This document shows positions 16,339 to 24,771 of a stretch of DNA of 64,000 nucleotides, in pieces. The stretch comes from Chryseobacterium defluvii (GTDB lineage Bacteria; Bacteroidota; Bacteroidia; Flavobacteriales; Weeksellaceae), in assembly GCF_003634775.1 (NCBI RefSeq), contig NZ_RBXB01000002.1:372001-436000 (forward strand), given 5' to 3'. The notes under the pieces are model-generated. The model was given only the letters and a program-made list of their open reading frames with translations, ran no database searches and had not been told where the DNA came from. The number at the start of each line of letters is the position of its first letter. Position 1 is the stretch's first letter. The position numbers and the translations under genes were made by a program.

Positions 16339-18471
16339 TTATTGATTAATTCCTTCTAATTTAAACATGAATGCATAGACCAAAGCAAGATCCTTCAGGT
16401 AATCAAATCTTCCTGAAGCTCCGCCATGGCCGTAATCCATATCTGTTTTTAATAATAGTACATTTTTATCGGTTTTCATATCTCTAAGCTTCGCTACCCA
16501 TTTGGCAGGCTCAAAATATTGTACCTGAGAATCATGTAAACCTGTTGTCACCAATATATTTGGGTAGCTTTTCTTTTCAATGTTTTCGTACGGAGAGTAA
16601 GATTTCATATAAAAATAAGCCTCCTTGTTATTAGGATTTCCCCATTCGTCGTACTCGTTCGTTGTTAACGGAATGCTTTCATCAAGCATAGTGTTCACAA
16701 CATCTACAAACGGAACCTGTGAAATAACTCCGTTCCATAATCCCGGGCTCATATTCGCAATAGCTCCCATCAATAAACCTCCTGCGCTTCCTCCCTGTGC
16801 ATATAAATGTTTCGGGGAAGTATATTTTTCTTTCACAAGATATTCTCCGGCATCGATGAAATCTGTGAAAGTGTTTTTCTTTTTCATCATTTTGCCATCT
16901 TCATACCATTGTCTTCCCATTTCCTGTCCGCCGCGGATATGAGCGATGGCAAAAGCAAAACCTCTGTCCAGAAGACTTAACCTTGTACTGCTGAAAGTAG
17001 CATTCATTGAATTTCCGTAAGAGCCGTAAGCATATAACAAAACCGGACTGTTTCCGTCTTTTTTGAATCCTTTTTTATAGACAATAGAGATAGGAATTTT
17101 AGTTCCGTCTTTTGCTGTAGCAAATAACCTTTCGGAGATATAATTCTTTTTATCATATCCGCCCAATACTTCCTGTTGTTTCAGTAATGCTCTTTTTCCA
17201 GTCTTTAAATCCTGTTCATACTGAGAACTTGGTGTGATCAAGGAAGTATATCCGAAACGGAAGTTATCAGTGTTATATTCCGGATTTCCGGAAGGGGAAA
17301 CCGTATAAACCGGCTCATCAAATTTTAAAAATTCTTTTTTACCCGTTTTTCTGTCATAAATAACCAATTGAGAAAGTCCGTTTTGTCTTTCACTGAAAAC
17401 AAGATAGTTCTTGAATTCACTGATACCTTCCATTAAGACATCTTTTCTATGGGGGATAAAGTCTTTCCAGTTTTCAACACCTGTCTTATCCAAAGGAGTT
17501 TCCATCACTTTGAAGTTTAAGGCATCTTTATTGGTGGTAATTAAAAATTTATCTTCTAATGGTGTCACATCATAAAGAACATTTTTCATTCTCGGCTGGA
17601 AAACTTTGAATATATCATTAGGTGTATTGGCATCCAGATATCTTACCTCGGAAGAAGTCGTGGCGCTGGAATAAATCATAATGAATTTTTCATTCTTAGA
17701 TTTTCCGACTCCAATGTAATTGGACTTATCCTTTTCTTCATAAACAACAACATCCTTTGCGGGATCTGTTCCTAAAGTATGTCTTTTAATCTTTTCAGAC
17801 AGAAGTGTTACAGGATTGTTTTCTGTATAATAGATGGTTTTGTTATCATTGGCCCATGTTGCATCACCACCTGTATTTTTAATTCCCAAATCCGTTGTTT
17901 TCCCGGTAGAAAGATCTTTTAAAAACAATTTGTACTGTCTCCTGGAAACATCATCCACACCATAGATAATTTTTGTATTATCGGGACTGATGCTGAATCC
18001 TGTTGCAGAATAATAAGAATGTCCTTCTGCAAGCTGATCTACATCCAGAATGATTTCTTCCGGGGCATTAAGGTTTCCTTTTTTTCTGCAATATTTAAAA
18101 TACTGTTTTCCGGTTTCTGTTCGGGTATAATAATAATATCCGTTCTTGAAAGTAGGCACAGATTCATCCTTTTCCTTGATCCTTGCTTTCATTTCCTGGA
18201 AAAGCTTGTCCCTGAAAGGCTCAGTATCTTTCATCATACCCTGCCAGTACATATTTTCTGCTTTCAGATAATCAACCACTTTCGTTGAATCTTTTCCTTT
18301 TTTGAAATAATCAATCATCCAGTAATACGGATCATTTACTTTATCTCCGTGTATTTCCCGGACGTGATCCTGTTTCTCGGCAATGGGAGTCTTAAGGTCG
18401 GGGAATTTCTGGGACTGTAATGTTGAAACGCTCATGATTAGTAATCCTAAATAATATTTTTTCATAGTCAT
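16339..18471 (-). CDS. S9 family prolyl oligopeptidase (oligopeptidase B-like), exported
   Basis: 710 residues; start ATG 18471 or ATG 18465 (MKKYYLGLLIMSVSTLQSQ gives the better signal peptide). An N-terminal blade domain of a seven-bladed propeller (about 70-420) precedes the alpha/beta hydrolase domain with Ser in AQGGSAGGLLMG, Asp in TTGLHDSQVQYFEPA and His in DYGHGGASG. The acidic VVNTMLDESIPL and EYDEWGNP segments match oligopeptidase B, suggesting cleavage after basic residues of short peptides. Probably periplasmic. Located between the TerB-like gene and tpiA on the same strand. Confidence 0.92.
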   Translation of the reverse strand: MTMKKYYLGLLIMSVSTLQSQKFPDLKTPIAEKQDHVREIHGDKVNDPYYWMIDYFKKGKDSTKVVDYLKAENMYWQGMMKDTEPFRDKLFQEMKARIKEKDESVPTFKNGYYYYTRTETGKQYFKYCRKKGNLNAPEEIILDVDQLAEGHSYYSATGFSISPDNTKIIYGVDDVSRRQYKLFLKDLSTGKTTDLGIKNTGGDATWANDNKTIYYTENNPVTLLSEKIKRHTLGTDPAKDVVVYEEKDKSNYIGVGKSKNEKFIMIYSSATTSSEVRYLDANTPNDIFKVFQPRMKNVLYDVTPLEDKFLITTNKDALNFKVMETPLDKTGVENWKDFIPHRKDVLMEGISEFKNYLVFSERQNGLSQLVIYDRKTGKKEFLKFDEPVYTVSPSGNPEYNTDNFRFGYTSLITPSSQYEQDLKTGKRALLKQQEVLGGYDKKNYISERLFATAKDGTKIPISIVYKKGFKKDGNSPVLLYAYGSYGNSMNATFSSTRLSLLDRGFAFAIAHIRGGQEMGRQWYEDGKMMKKKNTFTDFIDAGEYLVKEKYTSPKHLYAQGGSAGGLLMGAIANMSPGLWNGVISQVPFVDVVNTMLDESIPLTTNEYDEWGNPNNKEAYFYMKSYSPYENIEKKSYPNILVTTGLHDSQVQYFEPAKWVAKLRDMKTDKNVLLLKTDMDYGHGGASGRFDYLKDLALVYAFMFKLEGINQ

Positions 18472-18497
18472 ATTTTGGTTGAAAGGTGATGTGTAAT

Positions 18498-18848
18498 TTA
18501 TTCCAGATGCCAGATATTCTTTAGCAGTTTGTAGAATGTATGTTCCTCATCCGTTACAACATGGTCTGCTTTGATCAGGGATTTGGCAAACTGAGCAAAC
18601 TTTTTACGTTCTTCCTCTGTAGAATCATCCTGGAAGCACCGTGCATGGAATTCAAAATGATCTTTCCACTCTTCAGGGCGGAGCAATGCAAGCGTTTCCA
18701 GTTCATTATCAAGGTTCATTCTGAATGGAAATTCATCCGCTAAGTATTGTTGGATCAGCATTCCTTCTTCCGGAGCAAATTCTCCGTCTACAGATGAAAG
18801 AATCATTAATAAGTGATAGCCGGCGATGGATTTATTAGATTTTTGCAT
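18498..18848 (-). CDS. TerB-like protein
   Basis: 116 residues, all helical, with the TerB-type acidic helix pattern near the N-terminus (LLMILSSVDGEFAPEE) and a second acidic motif at the C-terminus (KADHVVTDEEHTFYKLL), likely divalent-metal contacts as in tellurite-resistance protein B. Cytoplasmic, function in Bacteroidota undefined. Its ATG lies 22 bases from eight tandem copies of a heptanucleotide, which makes the upstream region potentially variable. Confidence 0.75.
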   Translation of the reverse strand: MQKSNKSIAGYHLLMILSSVDGEFAPEEGMLIQQYLADEFPFRMNLDNELETLALLRPEEWKDHFEFHARCFQDDSTEEERKKFAQFAKSLIKADHVVTDEEHTFYKLLKNIWHLE

Positions 18849-18869
18849 TTAAAGTGTATGTTTAATTTT

Positions 18870-18926
18870 GATAGTTGATAGTTGATAGTTGATAGTTGAT
18901 AGTTGATAGTTGATAGTTGATAGTTG
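18870..18926 (+). repeat. heptanucleotide tandem repeat (GATAGTT)x8
   Basis: Eight uninterrupted identical copies of GATAGTT plus one extra G, immediately upstream of the TerB-like start codon and 54 bases past the DoxX-family gene's stop. Copy number that is not fixed would alter promoter spacing or leader length, not a reading frame. Confidence 0.97.
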
Positions 18927-18979
18927 AATAGTCTTTGTTTAAAAAAATCACACTTGACCATTCAACATTCACATTTTAT

Positions 18980-20095
18980 TTATTTAATATAATCTTTTGC
19001 AGGTTGTTTGTCTACAATCTTTCCATTTTGAAGAATCAGAACAAAAGGATTACTTCTTGCAATGGTTTTGATGGCTGTTCCGTCCATCATCATATTTTTA
19101 ATGGTTTTGAAAGTATTCGGATCGGTAGATACTCCATAAATAACCACACCTTGCTTTTCGTCTTTTTGTGCGTTAACCTTAGTTTCCACTTTTTGTAGCA
19201 ATTCCGGGGAAACATCTTTAGGGTGATAAGAGAATACGATAATAGCTTTTGGAGCTTTGATCACTTCGTTGGTCACATCCATTCCGGTCGGGTCTTCAAT
19301 CTTGAATTTCACAATTTCAGATTTATAGCCTTCTTTTACCAGCTTGGATTCATTTTTTCCTTCTTCAATTTTCCATGGTGATCCTTCTTCCCAATATTTT
19401 GTTTCTTTGATGTATTCATCCTGATTCACTTTAATCACTTCCCCTGTTTTCTGATTTTTAAGGGAGTAAAAAGTTTTGTATTCCGAAGGATTCTTGGCAA
19501 TTTTTTCTTTTTCAGCAGCCAGATCGGTTCCGGTTTTGTAATCACGGAAATCGATGATCGGTTCATGCAAAATTCCCTGAGACATAATGTAGATCATGAT
19601 AAGAGAGAACAGACCTAATACAATATATTTAGGCTTATCTGAAGATTCTTTTTGGGTATATTCACCTGTTTTGGTGAAGTCTCCTCTGTATAACAAGAAC
19701 AGAAGGATAAGCCCGGCTAAAAGGACAATATCTTTAATGAAACTTTGCCACGGAGTAAATTTAATAGCGTCTCCGAAACATCCGCAATCCGTTACTACAT
19801 TGTAATAAGCAGAATAGAAGGTAAGAAATCCGAAGAATATACAAAGGACGATTAATGCCGAAAGTGTGAACTTAAGTTTGATCTTCAATAAAAGCATAAA
19901 GCCCAGAAGAAGCTCCAGTACTACAACGACAATCGAAAACAATAAAGCGAATTTTTCTAAAAAAGGCATATTGAAAACAGCAGGAGAGAAGTATTCTTCC
20001 ATTTTAAAGGAGAAACCTACCAAGTCCACCGCTTTTACAAAGCCGGATAGAATAAAAATAACGGCAATAATGAAACGTAATATACCTTTGATCAT
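18980..20095 (-). CDS. DoxX/MauE-like BT_3928-family membrane protein
   Basis: 371 residues. Four to five membrane helices in the first 180 residues (FIIAVIFILSGFVKAVDLVG, LLFSIVVVVLELLLGFML, LSALIVLCIFFGFLTFY, IKDIVLLAGLILLFLLY) with the CGCFG motif typical of MauE/DoxX relatives, then a soluble domain ending in a thioredoxin-like fold without a CxxC (AIIVFSYHPKDVSPELL, PFVLILQNGKIVDKQPA). A membrane redox role is plausible but unproven. One base separates it from the DUF1599 gene, giving a tight operon. Confidence 0.85.
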   Translation of the reverse strand: MIKGILRFIIAVIFILSGFVKAVDLVGFSFKMEEYFSPAVFNMPFLEKFALLFSIVVVVLELLLGFMLLLKIKLKFTLSALIVLCIFFGFLTFYSAYYNVVTDCGCFGDAIKFTPWQSFIKDIVLLAGLILLFLLYRGDFTKTGEYTQKESSDKPKYIVLGLFSLIMIYIMSQGILHEPIIDFRDYKTGTDLAAEKEKIAKNPSEYKTFYSLKNQKTGEVIKVNQDEYIKETKYWEEGSPWKIEEGKNESKLVKEGYKSEIVKFKIEDPTGMDVTNEVIKAPKAIIVFSYHPKDVSPELLQKVETKVNAQKDEKQGVVIYGVSTDPNTFKTIKNMMMDGTAIKTIARSNPFVLILQNGKIVDKQPAKDYIK

Positions 20096-20096
20096 A

Positions 20097-20663
20097 TTAA
20101 ATAGTTTTAGGTTCGAAATTGTTTTCTTTTTCGGAGAATTTGATGAGGCAGAACACTGCGTAATTCAGCATGTCAAAATAATTGGCATCCAAACCTTCTG
20201 AAACGATGGTTTTCCCCTGATTGTCTTCAATCTGCTTGGTTCTGAGAACCTTCTGGTAAATGAGATCTGTAATAGAAGAAATTCTCATGTCTCTCCATGC
20301 TTCGCCGTAATCATGGTTTTTCTTTTCCATTAAAGCCTTTGCTTCATTGGCAAAACGGTCATAAAGGCTTAAAATTTCCTCTTTATTTTCGTTGAAATCA
20401 TTGGAATACCCTTTTTCAAGCTGAATAAGACCGATGATAGAATAGTTGATAATGGCAATAAACTCATCTTCTTCACTCTCATCCACCATTTTTTTATCGG
20501 TCATCTGCAAAGTGCGGATCCTATTGACTTTAATGTAAATCTGATCTGTAATGGAACTTGGTCTTAAGACTCTCCACGCTGCTCCGTAATCCTGTAATTT
20601 TTTACTGAAAAGATCACGGCACTGACTGATAATTTGCTGGAACTGTACTGAAGTTTTTAACAT
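20097..20663 (-). CDS. DUF1599 (nucleotide-modification-associated domain 1) protein, internally duplicated
   Basis: 188 residues made of two copies of one unit: LQDYGAAWRVLRPSSITDQI (around 20-40) and NHDYGEAWRDMRISSITDLI (around 118-138). PF07659 is linked by others to nucleotide modification, but in Bacteroidota it sits in a housekeeping neighbourhood with DoxX, tpiA and folP, as here. Cytoplasmic; activity unknown to me. Start fixed by the exact -7 element at 20681-20688, 18 bases upstream. Confidence 0.85.
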   Translation of the reverse strand: MLKTSVQFQQIISQCRDLFSKKLQDYGAAWRVLRPSSITDQIYIKVNRIRTLQMTDKKMVDESEEDEFIAIINYSIIGLIQLEKGYSNDFNENKEEILSLYDRFANEAKALMEKKNHDYGEAWRDMRISSITDLIYQKVLRTKQIEDNQGKTIVSEGLDANYFDMLNYAVFCLIKFSEKENNFEPKTI

Positions 20664-20680
20664 AAATTCTCTTAATCTTC

Positions 20681-20688
20681 CAAAGATA
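20681..20688 (-). promoter_or_regulatory. -7 element for the DUF1599-DoxX operon
   Basis: Minus-strand TATCTTTG, an exact TAnnTTTG, 17 bases before the ATG at 20663. Confidence 0.55.
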
Positions 20689-20702
20689 CAAAATAGCTTG
20701 CA

Positions 20703-20860
20703 GAGTTGTGAGTTATGAGTTAAAAGTTATAAGTTTGTTGTAACTGTTAATTGCCGGGATTACTCATATATAGTTGTTTTGTAGATGTAGATTTTACGGC
20801 TTAGATTTGTAAAAAGTTATTACTCATAACTCATAACTTTTAACTCATAACTTATAACTG
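20703..20860. repeat. inverted pair of simple AT-rich repeats between DUF1599 and folP genes
   Basis: Variants of GAGTTATGAGTTAAAAGTTA lie at about 20703-20735, and the complementary form ACTCATAACTTTTAACTCAT lies at about 20822-20858, ending 2-3 bases before the folP ATG. Each copy is made of short units such as ACTCATA and ACTTATA. No gene is seen in between. Confidence 0.85.
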
Positions 20861-20862
20861 AG

Positions 20863-21699
20863 ATGAATCATTCATTGAACTGTAACGGAAGATTGGTCGA
20901 TTTGAGCTCTCCGAAAATTATGGGGATTTTAAATCTTACCCCGGATTCTTTTTCCGACGGTGGAAAGTTTAATAATGAAAAAGATGCTTTGAAGCATGCT
21001 GAAAAACTTCTTTCAGAAGGAGCCGAAATTATTGATGTCGGTCCGCAATCCACACGTCCGAATGCTGAATTCCTGAGTAGTGAAGAAGAAATACGAAGGA
21101 TAGGAGCTGCTATTTCACAGATCAAAAAAGAATTCCCGGAAGCATTGATTTCTTTAGATACATTTTATGCGGAAACGGTACGATTCGGATTTAATGAGGG
21201 AATTGATATGGTGAATGATATTTCAGGGGGACAATTTGATGATCAAATGTTTGATACGGTAGCGGAAACAAAACTTCCTTATATTCTGATGCATATAAAT
21301 CCTTCCTATGAAACAATGCATGACAAGATTAAATACGAAGATATAACCTTGGAAATCAACCAGTATTTTTCTGAGAAAACGAATGTATTATTGCAAAAAG
21401 GGATGAAGGATATTATTCTTGATCCTGGTTTCGGATTTGGTAAAACGGTGGAAGATCAGATGAAAATGATAGATGAGGCAGAATATCTTGGATTTCAAAA
21501 ATTTCCTTTGTTAATAGGAATTTCCAGGAAATCATTTATCTATAAACCACTTGGGAAATCTCCATTGGACATCAATGAGGAAACACAGAAACTTCATATG
21601 AAAGTTTTACAGCGGGGAGCCAGGATTCTGAGGGTACACGATGTAGCGGAAAGTGCGGCAGTTATTAAACAATTTTGCGAAAAAAATAAAAAATACTAA
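20863..21699 (+). CDS. folP: dihydropteroate synthase
   Basis: 278 residues. Condenses 6-hydroxymethyl-7,8-dihydropterin diphosphate with p-aminobenzoate in folate synthesis. Pterin-site and phosphate loops are visible: MGILNLTPDSFSDGGKF, DVGPQSTRPNA, LISLDTFYAE, DMVNDISGGQ, YILMHI, DPGFGFGKT and IGISRKSFI near the C-terminus. Its ATG directly follows a simple repeat and lacks a Shine-Dalgarno. It is the last gene before the ilv attenuators and uses the opposite strand from the DUF1599 operon. Confidence 0.97.
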   Translation: MNHSLNCNGRLVDLSSPKIMGILNLTPDSFSDGGKFNNEKDALKHAEKLLSEGAEIIDVGPQSTRPNAEFLSSEEEIRRIGAAISQIKKEFPEALISLDTFYAETVRFGFNEGIDMVNDISGGQFDDQMFDTVAETKLPYILMHINPSYETMHDKIKYEDITLEINQYFSEKTNVLLQKGMKDIILDPGFGFGKTVEDQMKMIDEAEYLGFQKFPLLIGISRKSFIYKPLGKSPLDINEETQKLHMKVLQRGARILRVHDVAESAAVIKQFCEKNKKY

Positions 21700-21704
21700 A
21701 AAAA

Positions 21705-21735
21705 CTTGTATGGTATTTAAAAATTATTACATTTG
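21705..21735 (+). promoter_or_regulatory. ilv operon promoter
   Basis: CTTG at 21705-21708, 19-base spacer, TACATTTG at 21728-21735 (exact TAnnTTTG). The ATG of leader peptide 1 is only 4 bases beyond the -7 element, so the RNA start should nearly coincide with it. Confidence 0.75.
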
Positions 21736-21739
21736 CAAT

Positions 21740-21823
21740 ATGAATTTTACGAATCAAAAAAATATTCTTGTCATTTCTAATAGCATTGTTGTCATTAACA
21801 ACAATAAGGAAGCGGCATTGTAA
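21740..21823 (+). CDS. ilv leader peptide 1
   Basis: 27 codons from ATG 21740 to TAA 21821-21823. Codons 9-12 read ILVI and codons 16-19 read IVVI; with the final Leu, nine of 27 residues are branched-chain. Codons 24-26 (GAA GCG GCA) contain GAAGCGGC at 21809-21816, which can pair with the 5' arm of the following terminator at 21848-21855 (eight pairs, one wobble). Ribosome stalling on the Ile/Val run for lack of charged tRNA would leave that strand free and prevent termination. No Shine-Dalgarno; translation probably starts on a leaderless or almost leaderless RNA. Confidence 0.85.
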   Translation: MNFTNQKNILVISNSIVVINNNKEAAL

Positions 21824-21845
21824 AATATTTTAATTTAAATTATAT

Positions 21846-21877
21846 AAGCCGTTTCATATTGAAGCGGCTTTTTTATT
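21846..21877 (+). terminator. attenuator terminator 1 of the ilv operon
   Basis: Ten-pair stem AAGCCGTTTC / GAAGCGGCTT (21846-21855 and 21861-21870, one G-T pair), loop ATATT, followed by TTTT. The 3' arm is repeated word for word (GAAGCGGC) inside leader peptide 1, the expected antiterminator relation. Confidence 0.9.
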
Positions 21878-21886
21878 TCAAAAATT

Positions 21887-21943
21887 ATGTATCAGTTATT
21901 AACAGTAATTATTATCGTCATTATTATTCCCTTACATTGGTGA
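21887..21943 (+). CDS. ilv leader peptide 2
   Basis: 18 codons, ATG 21887 to TGA 21941-21943: MYQLLTVIIIVIIIPLHW. Eleven of 18 residues are Leu, Val or Ile, including seven in a row at positions 8-14 with V7 before them. The stop-codon region GTGAGAAGG (21940-21948) pairs with CCCTCTCAC of the next terminator (21975-21983) at eight of nine positions. The peptide is only transcribed after read-through of terminator 1, giving two checkpoints in series. Confidence 0.88.
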   Translation: MYQLLTVIIIVIIIPLHW

Positions 21944-21971
21944 GAAGGATAGAGTATGACTGTACATATTT

Positions 21972-22003
21972 GAGCCCTCTCACATCATGAGAGGGCTTTT
22001 TTA
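21972..22003 (+). terminator. attenuator terminator 2 of the ilv operon
   Basis: Perfect ten-pair stem AGCCCTCTCA / TGAGAGGGCT (21973-21982 and 21988-21997), loop CATCA, then TTTTTTATT. It ends 34 bases before the ilvE ATG. Confidence 0.93.
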
Positions 22004-22036
22004 TTCCCCTTTTGTTAATTTTTAAACCCCTATATA

Positions 22037-22909
22037 ATGTATTACAACAGCAAAACGATCGTGTATTTTGACGGAAACTTTCTCAGGGCCGAAGAAGCAG
22101 GAATAGACCTTTACGGACAGTCACTGCATTATGGGTACTCTGTTTTTGAAGGTATAAAATCTTATAATACCGATCGCGGAACCAGAATTTTTAAGGCAGA
22201 AGAACATTATGAAAGACTGAAAAGATCGGCAGAACTGATGCATATTCCGTTTGATTATAAGGTCAGTGAATTAACGGCGCTTACGTATGAGCTTTTGGAA
22301 AAAAATGGTTTCAGCGATGCTTATATCCGTCCATTGATAACCTGTTCTCCCAATATGTCTCTTTCAAAAGGACAAAAATCCTATCTCTCTCTGCTTGCTT
22401 GGGAATGGGGCAACGGTTATCTCGCAAATAACTTGAAGATTATGACCTCACGCTTTCAACGCCCAAATCCGAATGCTTTTAAAGTAGAAGCTAAAGTGGG
22501 CGGGCATTATGTCAATTCTATTCTTGCCTGTCAGGATGCCAAAGACAAAGGCTATGACGAAGCCCTGTTGCTTGATGAATACGGAAATGTTGCTGAAGGT
22601 TCCGGGGCCAATATATTCTATGAAAAGGACGGAACATTATTTACGCCTGCAAAAGGAAGCATATTGCCGGGAATTACAAGACAGACCGTGTTTGAAATAT
22701 GCAGTGAACTTACTATTCCTGTTAAAGAAACCCTATTTAAACCTGAAGAAATGAAAGGAGCTGATGCCGCTTTTTTCTGTGGCACAGCAGCCGAAATTGT
22801 AGCGTTGGATTCTTTGGATGATGTTCCTTTCACTAAAAACTGGAAAGATACTGTAAGCAGCAAGGTACAGCACACTTATCAGAAACTGGTAAGAGGTTTG
22901 TCGTTGTAA
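22037..22909 (+). CDS. ilvE: branched-chain amino acid aminotransferase
   Basis: 290 residues, class IV PLP enzyme catalysing the final transamination to Ile, Val and Leu. N-terminal IVYFDGNFLRAEEAGIDLYG and HYGYSVFEGIKSY, catalytic Lys in FKVEAKVGGHYVNSILA, DEYGNVAEGSGANIFY and PGITRQTVFEI. First structural gene after the two attenuators. A 165-base gap follows before ilvD with its own -7 element, so ilvE may also be transcribed apart from the rest. Confidence 0.95.
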   Translation: MYYNSKTIVYFDGNFLRAEEAGIDLYGQSLHYGYSVFEGIKSYNTDRGTRIFKAEEHYERLKRSAELMHIPFDYKVSELTALTYELLEKNGFSDAYIRPLITCSPNMSLSKGQKSYLSLLAWEWGNGYLANNLKIMTSRFQRPNPNAFKVEAKVGGHYVNSILACQDAKDKGYDEALLLDEYGNVAEGSGANIFYEKDGTLFTPAKGSILPGITRQTVFEICSELTIPVKETLFKPEEMKGADAAFFCGTAAEIVALDSLDDVPFTKNWKDTVSSKVQHTYQKLVRGLSL

Positions 22910-23016
22910 ATTTTAATAAATTAAATAGTTGATTATCAGATTAATAAATATGTTTTTCAAACAATTGAATATTGTAATTTTCATAAAATTGGAAATGAGA
23001 ACAATATTACAAGCTG

Positions 23017-23024
23017 TAGTTTTG
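23017..23024 (+). promoter_or_regulatory. possible internal promoter before ilvD
   Basis: TAGTTTTG matches TAnnTTTG. A TTGG at 22989-22992 is 24 bases upstream, a long spacer. Inverted heptamers TTGTAAT (22972-22978) and ATTACAA (23006-23012) flank the candidate -33 area; they could be an operator, but this is weak. Confidence 0.35.
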
Positions 23025-23074
23025 AATCAGAATTAAAGAATTTTTGACACCAGACTGGAAAATAAAAACAGCAA

Positions 23075-24766
23075 ATGCAGGATTATATGCTAAATAAATA
23101 TTCAAAAACATTCACACAAAACAGCGAACAGCCCGCTGCAAAAGCAATGCTTTACGGGATAGGCTTTACAGAAGAAGATATGCACAAGGCACAGATCGGT
23201 ATTGCCAGCATGGGTTACGACGGAAATACCTGCAATATGCACCTTAACGACCTGGCAAAAGTCGTAAAAAAGGGAACCTGGGATCACGGTCTTGCAGGGT
23301 TGATATTCAATACGATAGGAGTAAGCGATGGGATGAGCAACGGTACAGACGGTATGCGGTATTCGCTGGTAAGCCGGGATGTAATTGCAGATAGTATCGA
23401 AGCCATCTGCGGAGCACAATACTATGACGGAATCATTGCACTACCGGGTTGTGATAAAAATATGCCGGGAACCATCATTGCGATGGGAAGACTGGACAGA
23501 CCTTCCATCATGGTGTATGGAGGAACGATAGCTCCCGGATGCTATAAAAATGAGTCCCTTAATATCGTTTCGGCCTTTGAAGCTTTAGGGAAAAAAATTA
23601 CCGGAGAAATTTCAGAAGAAGATTTCAATGGGATTATCAAAAATTCATGTCCGGGAGCAGGAGCATGTGGAGGAATGTACACGGCCAACACCATGTCCTC
23701 AGCCATAGAGGCGTTAGGAATGAGCCTCCCGTATTCATCTTCCAATCCTGCGCTAAGTAAAGAAAAGCAAGATGAGTGTCTGGAAGCAGGAAAGTATATT
23801 AAAATACTACTCGAGAAAGACATCAAGCCATCAGATATCATGACCCGTAAGGCTTTTGAAAATGCGCTTCGTCTGATCATCATTCTTGGAGGAAGCACCA
23901 ATGCTGTTCTTCATTTTATAGCCATGGCGAAAAGCGTTGGTGTTTCTATAACTCAGGATGATTTCCAGAAAATGAGTGACTGCACTCCGGTATTGGCAGA
24001 TCTTAAACCAAGCGGAAAATACCTTATGCAGGACCTTCATGAGCATGGAGGAACACCTGCTGTTATGAAATATTTATTAGACGAAGGATTGTTGCATGGT
24101 GACTGTTTAACGGTTACCGGAAAAACCATCGCTGAAAATCTTGAAAATGTTCCTAACCTTGATTTTACAAAACAAAAAATCATCAGACCTCTATCTAACC
24201 CCATTAAAGAAACAGGTCATCTGAGAATATTATATGGCAACCTGGCCGAAAAGGGAAGCGTAGCTAAGATCACCGGGAAAGAAGGGGAAAAATTTTCAGG
24301 GAAAGCCAGAGTATTTGACGGCGAAAAAGATCTGATCAAAGGAATTGAAAATGGTAGAGTTCAGCACGGAGACGTCATTGTCATCCGGCATGAAGGTCCT
24401 AAAGGAGCACCGGGAATGCCGGAAATGCTGAAGCCGACCAGCGCTCTGATCGGAGCAGGACTGGGTGGAAGTGTAGCCTTAATTACTGACGGAAGATTCA
24501 GTGGCGGGACTCATGGCTTTGTGGTAGGACATATTACTCCCGAAGCTTACGAAGGTGGTCTGATTGCTTTTGTGAAAGACAATGACCTTATTGAAATTGA
24601 CGCCGTAAACAACACCATACAGCTAAAGGTTTCCAAAGAAGAAATTGAACAGCGGAAAAAAGGATGGCAAAAACCCGAACTTAAAGTAAAAAAAGGACTG
24701 CTGTACAAATATGCACTCACCGTATCATCAGCCGCCGAAGGCTGTGTAACAGACGAACTTATTTAA
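23075..24766 (+). CDS. ilvD: dihydroxy-acid dehydratase
   Basis: 563 residues; ATG 23075, or ATG 23087 which gives the family-like start [11 protein letters not shown]. Dehydrates 2,3-dihydroxy acids to 2-oxo acids in Ile and Val synthesis. Iron-sulfur ligands in [22 protein letters not shown] and [17 protein letters not shown]-terminal [12 protein letters not shown] and [18 protein letters not shown]. Followed by ilvB after 5 bases. Confidence 0.97.
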   Translation: MQDYMLNKYSKTFTQNSEQPAAKAMLYGIGFTEEDMHKAQIGIASMGYDGNTCNMHLNDLAKVVKKGTWDHGLAGLIFNTIGVSDGMSNGTDGMRYSLVSRDVIADSIEAICGAQYYDGIIALPGCDKNMPGTIIAMGRLDRPSIMVYGGTIAPGCYKNESLNIVSAFEALGKKITGEISEEDFNGIIKNSCPGAGACGGMYTANTMSSAIEALGMSLPYSSSNPALSKEKQDECLEAGKYIKILLEKDIKPSDIMTRKAFENALRLIIILGGSTNAVLHFIAMAKSVGVSITQDDFQKMSDCTPVLADLKPSGKYLMQDLHEHGGTPAVMKYLLDEGLLHGDCLTVTGKTIAENLENVPNLDFTKQKIIRPLSNPIKETGHLRILYGNLAEKGSVAKITGKEGEKFSGKARVFDGEKDLIKGIENGRVQHGDVIVIRHEGPKGAPGMPEMLKPTSALIGAGLGGSVALITDGRFSGGTHGFVVGHITPEAYEGGLIAFVKDNDLIEIDAVNNTIQLKVSKEEIEQRKKGWQKPELKVKKGLLYKYALTVSSAAEGCVTDELI

Positions 24767-24771
24767 TAAAA

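Noticed and set aside
18870..18926. CRISPR-like array
   Set aside because: Units are 7 bases with no spacers and no cas genes nearby; a simple tandem repeat.
20761..20862. Riboswitch upstream of folP
   Set aside because: The region consists of simple AT repeats and an inverted copy; no known aptamer core is present.
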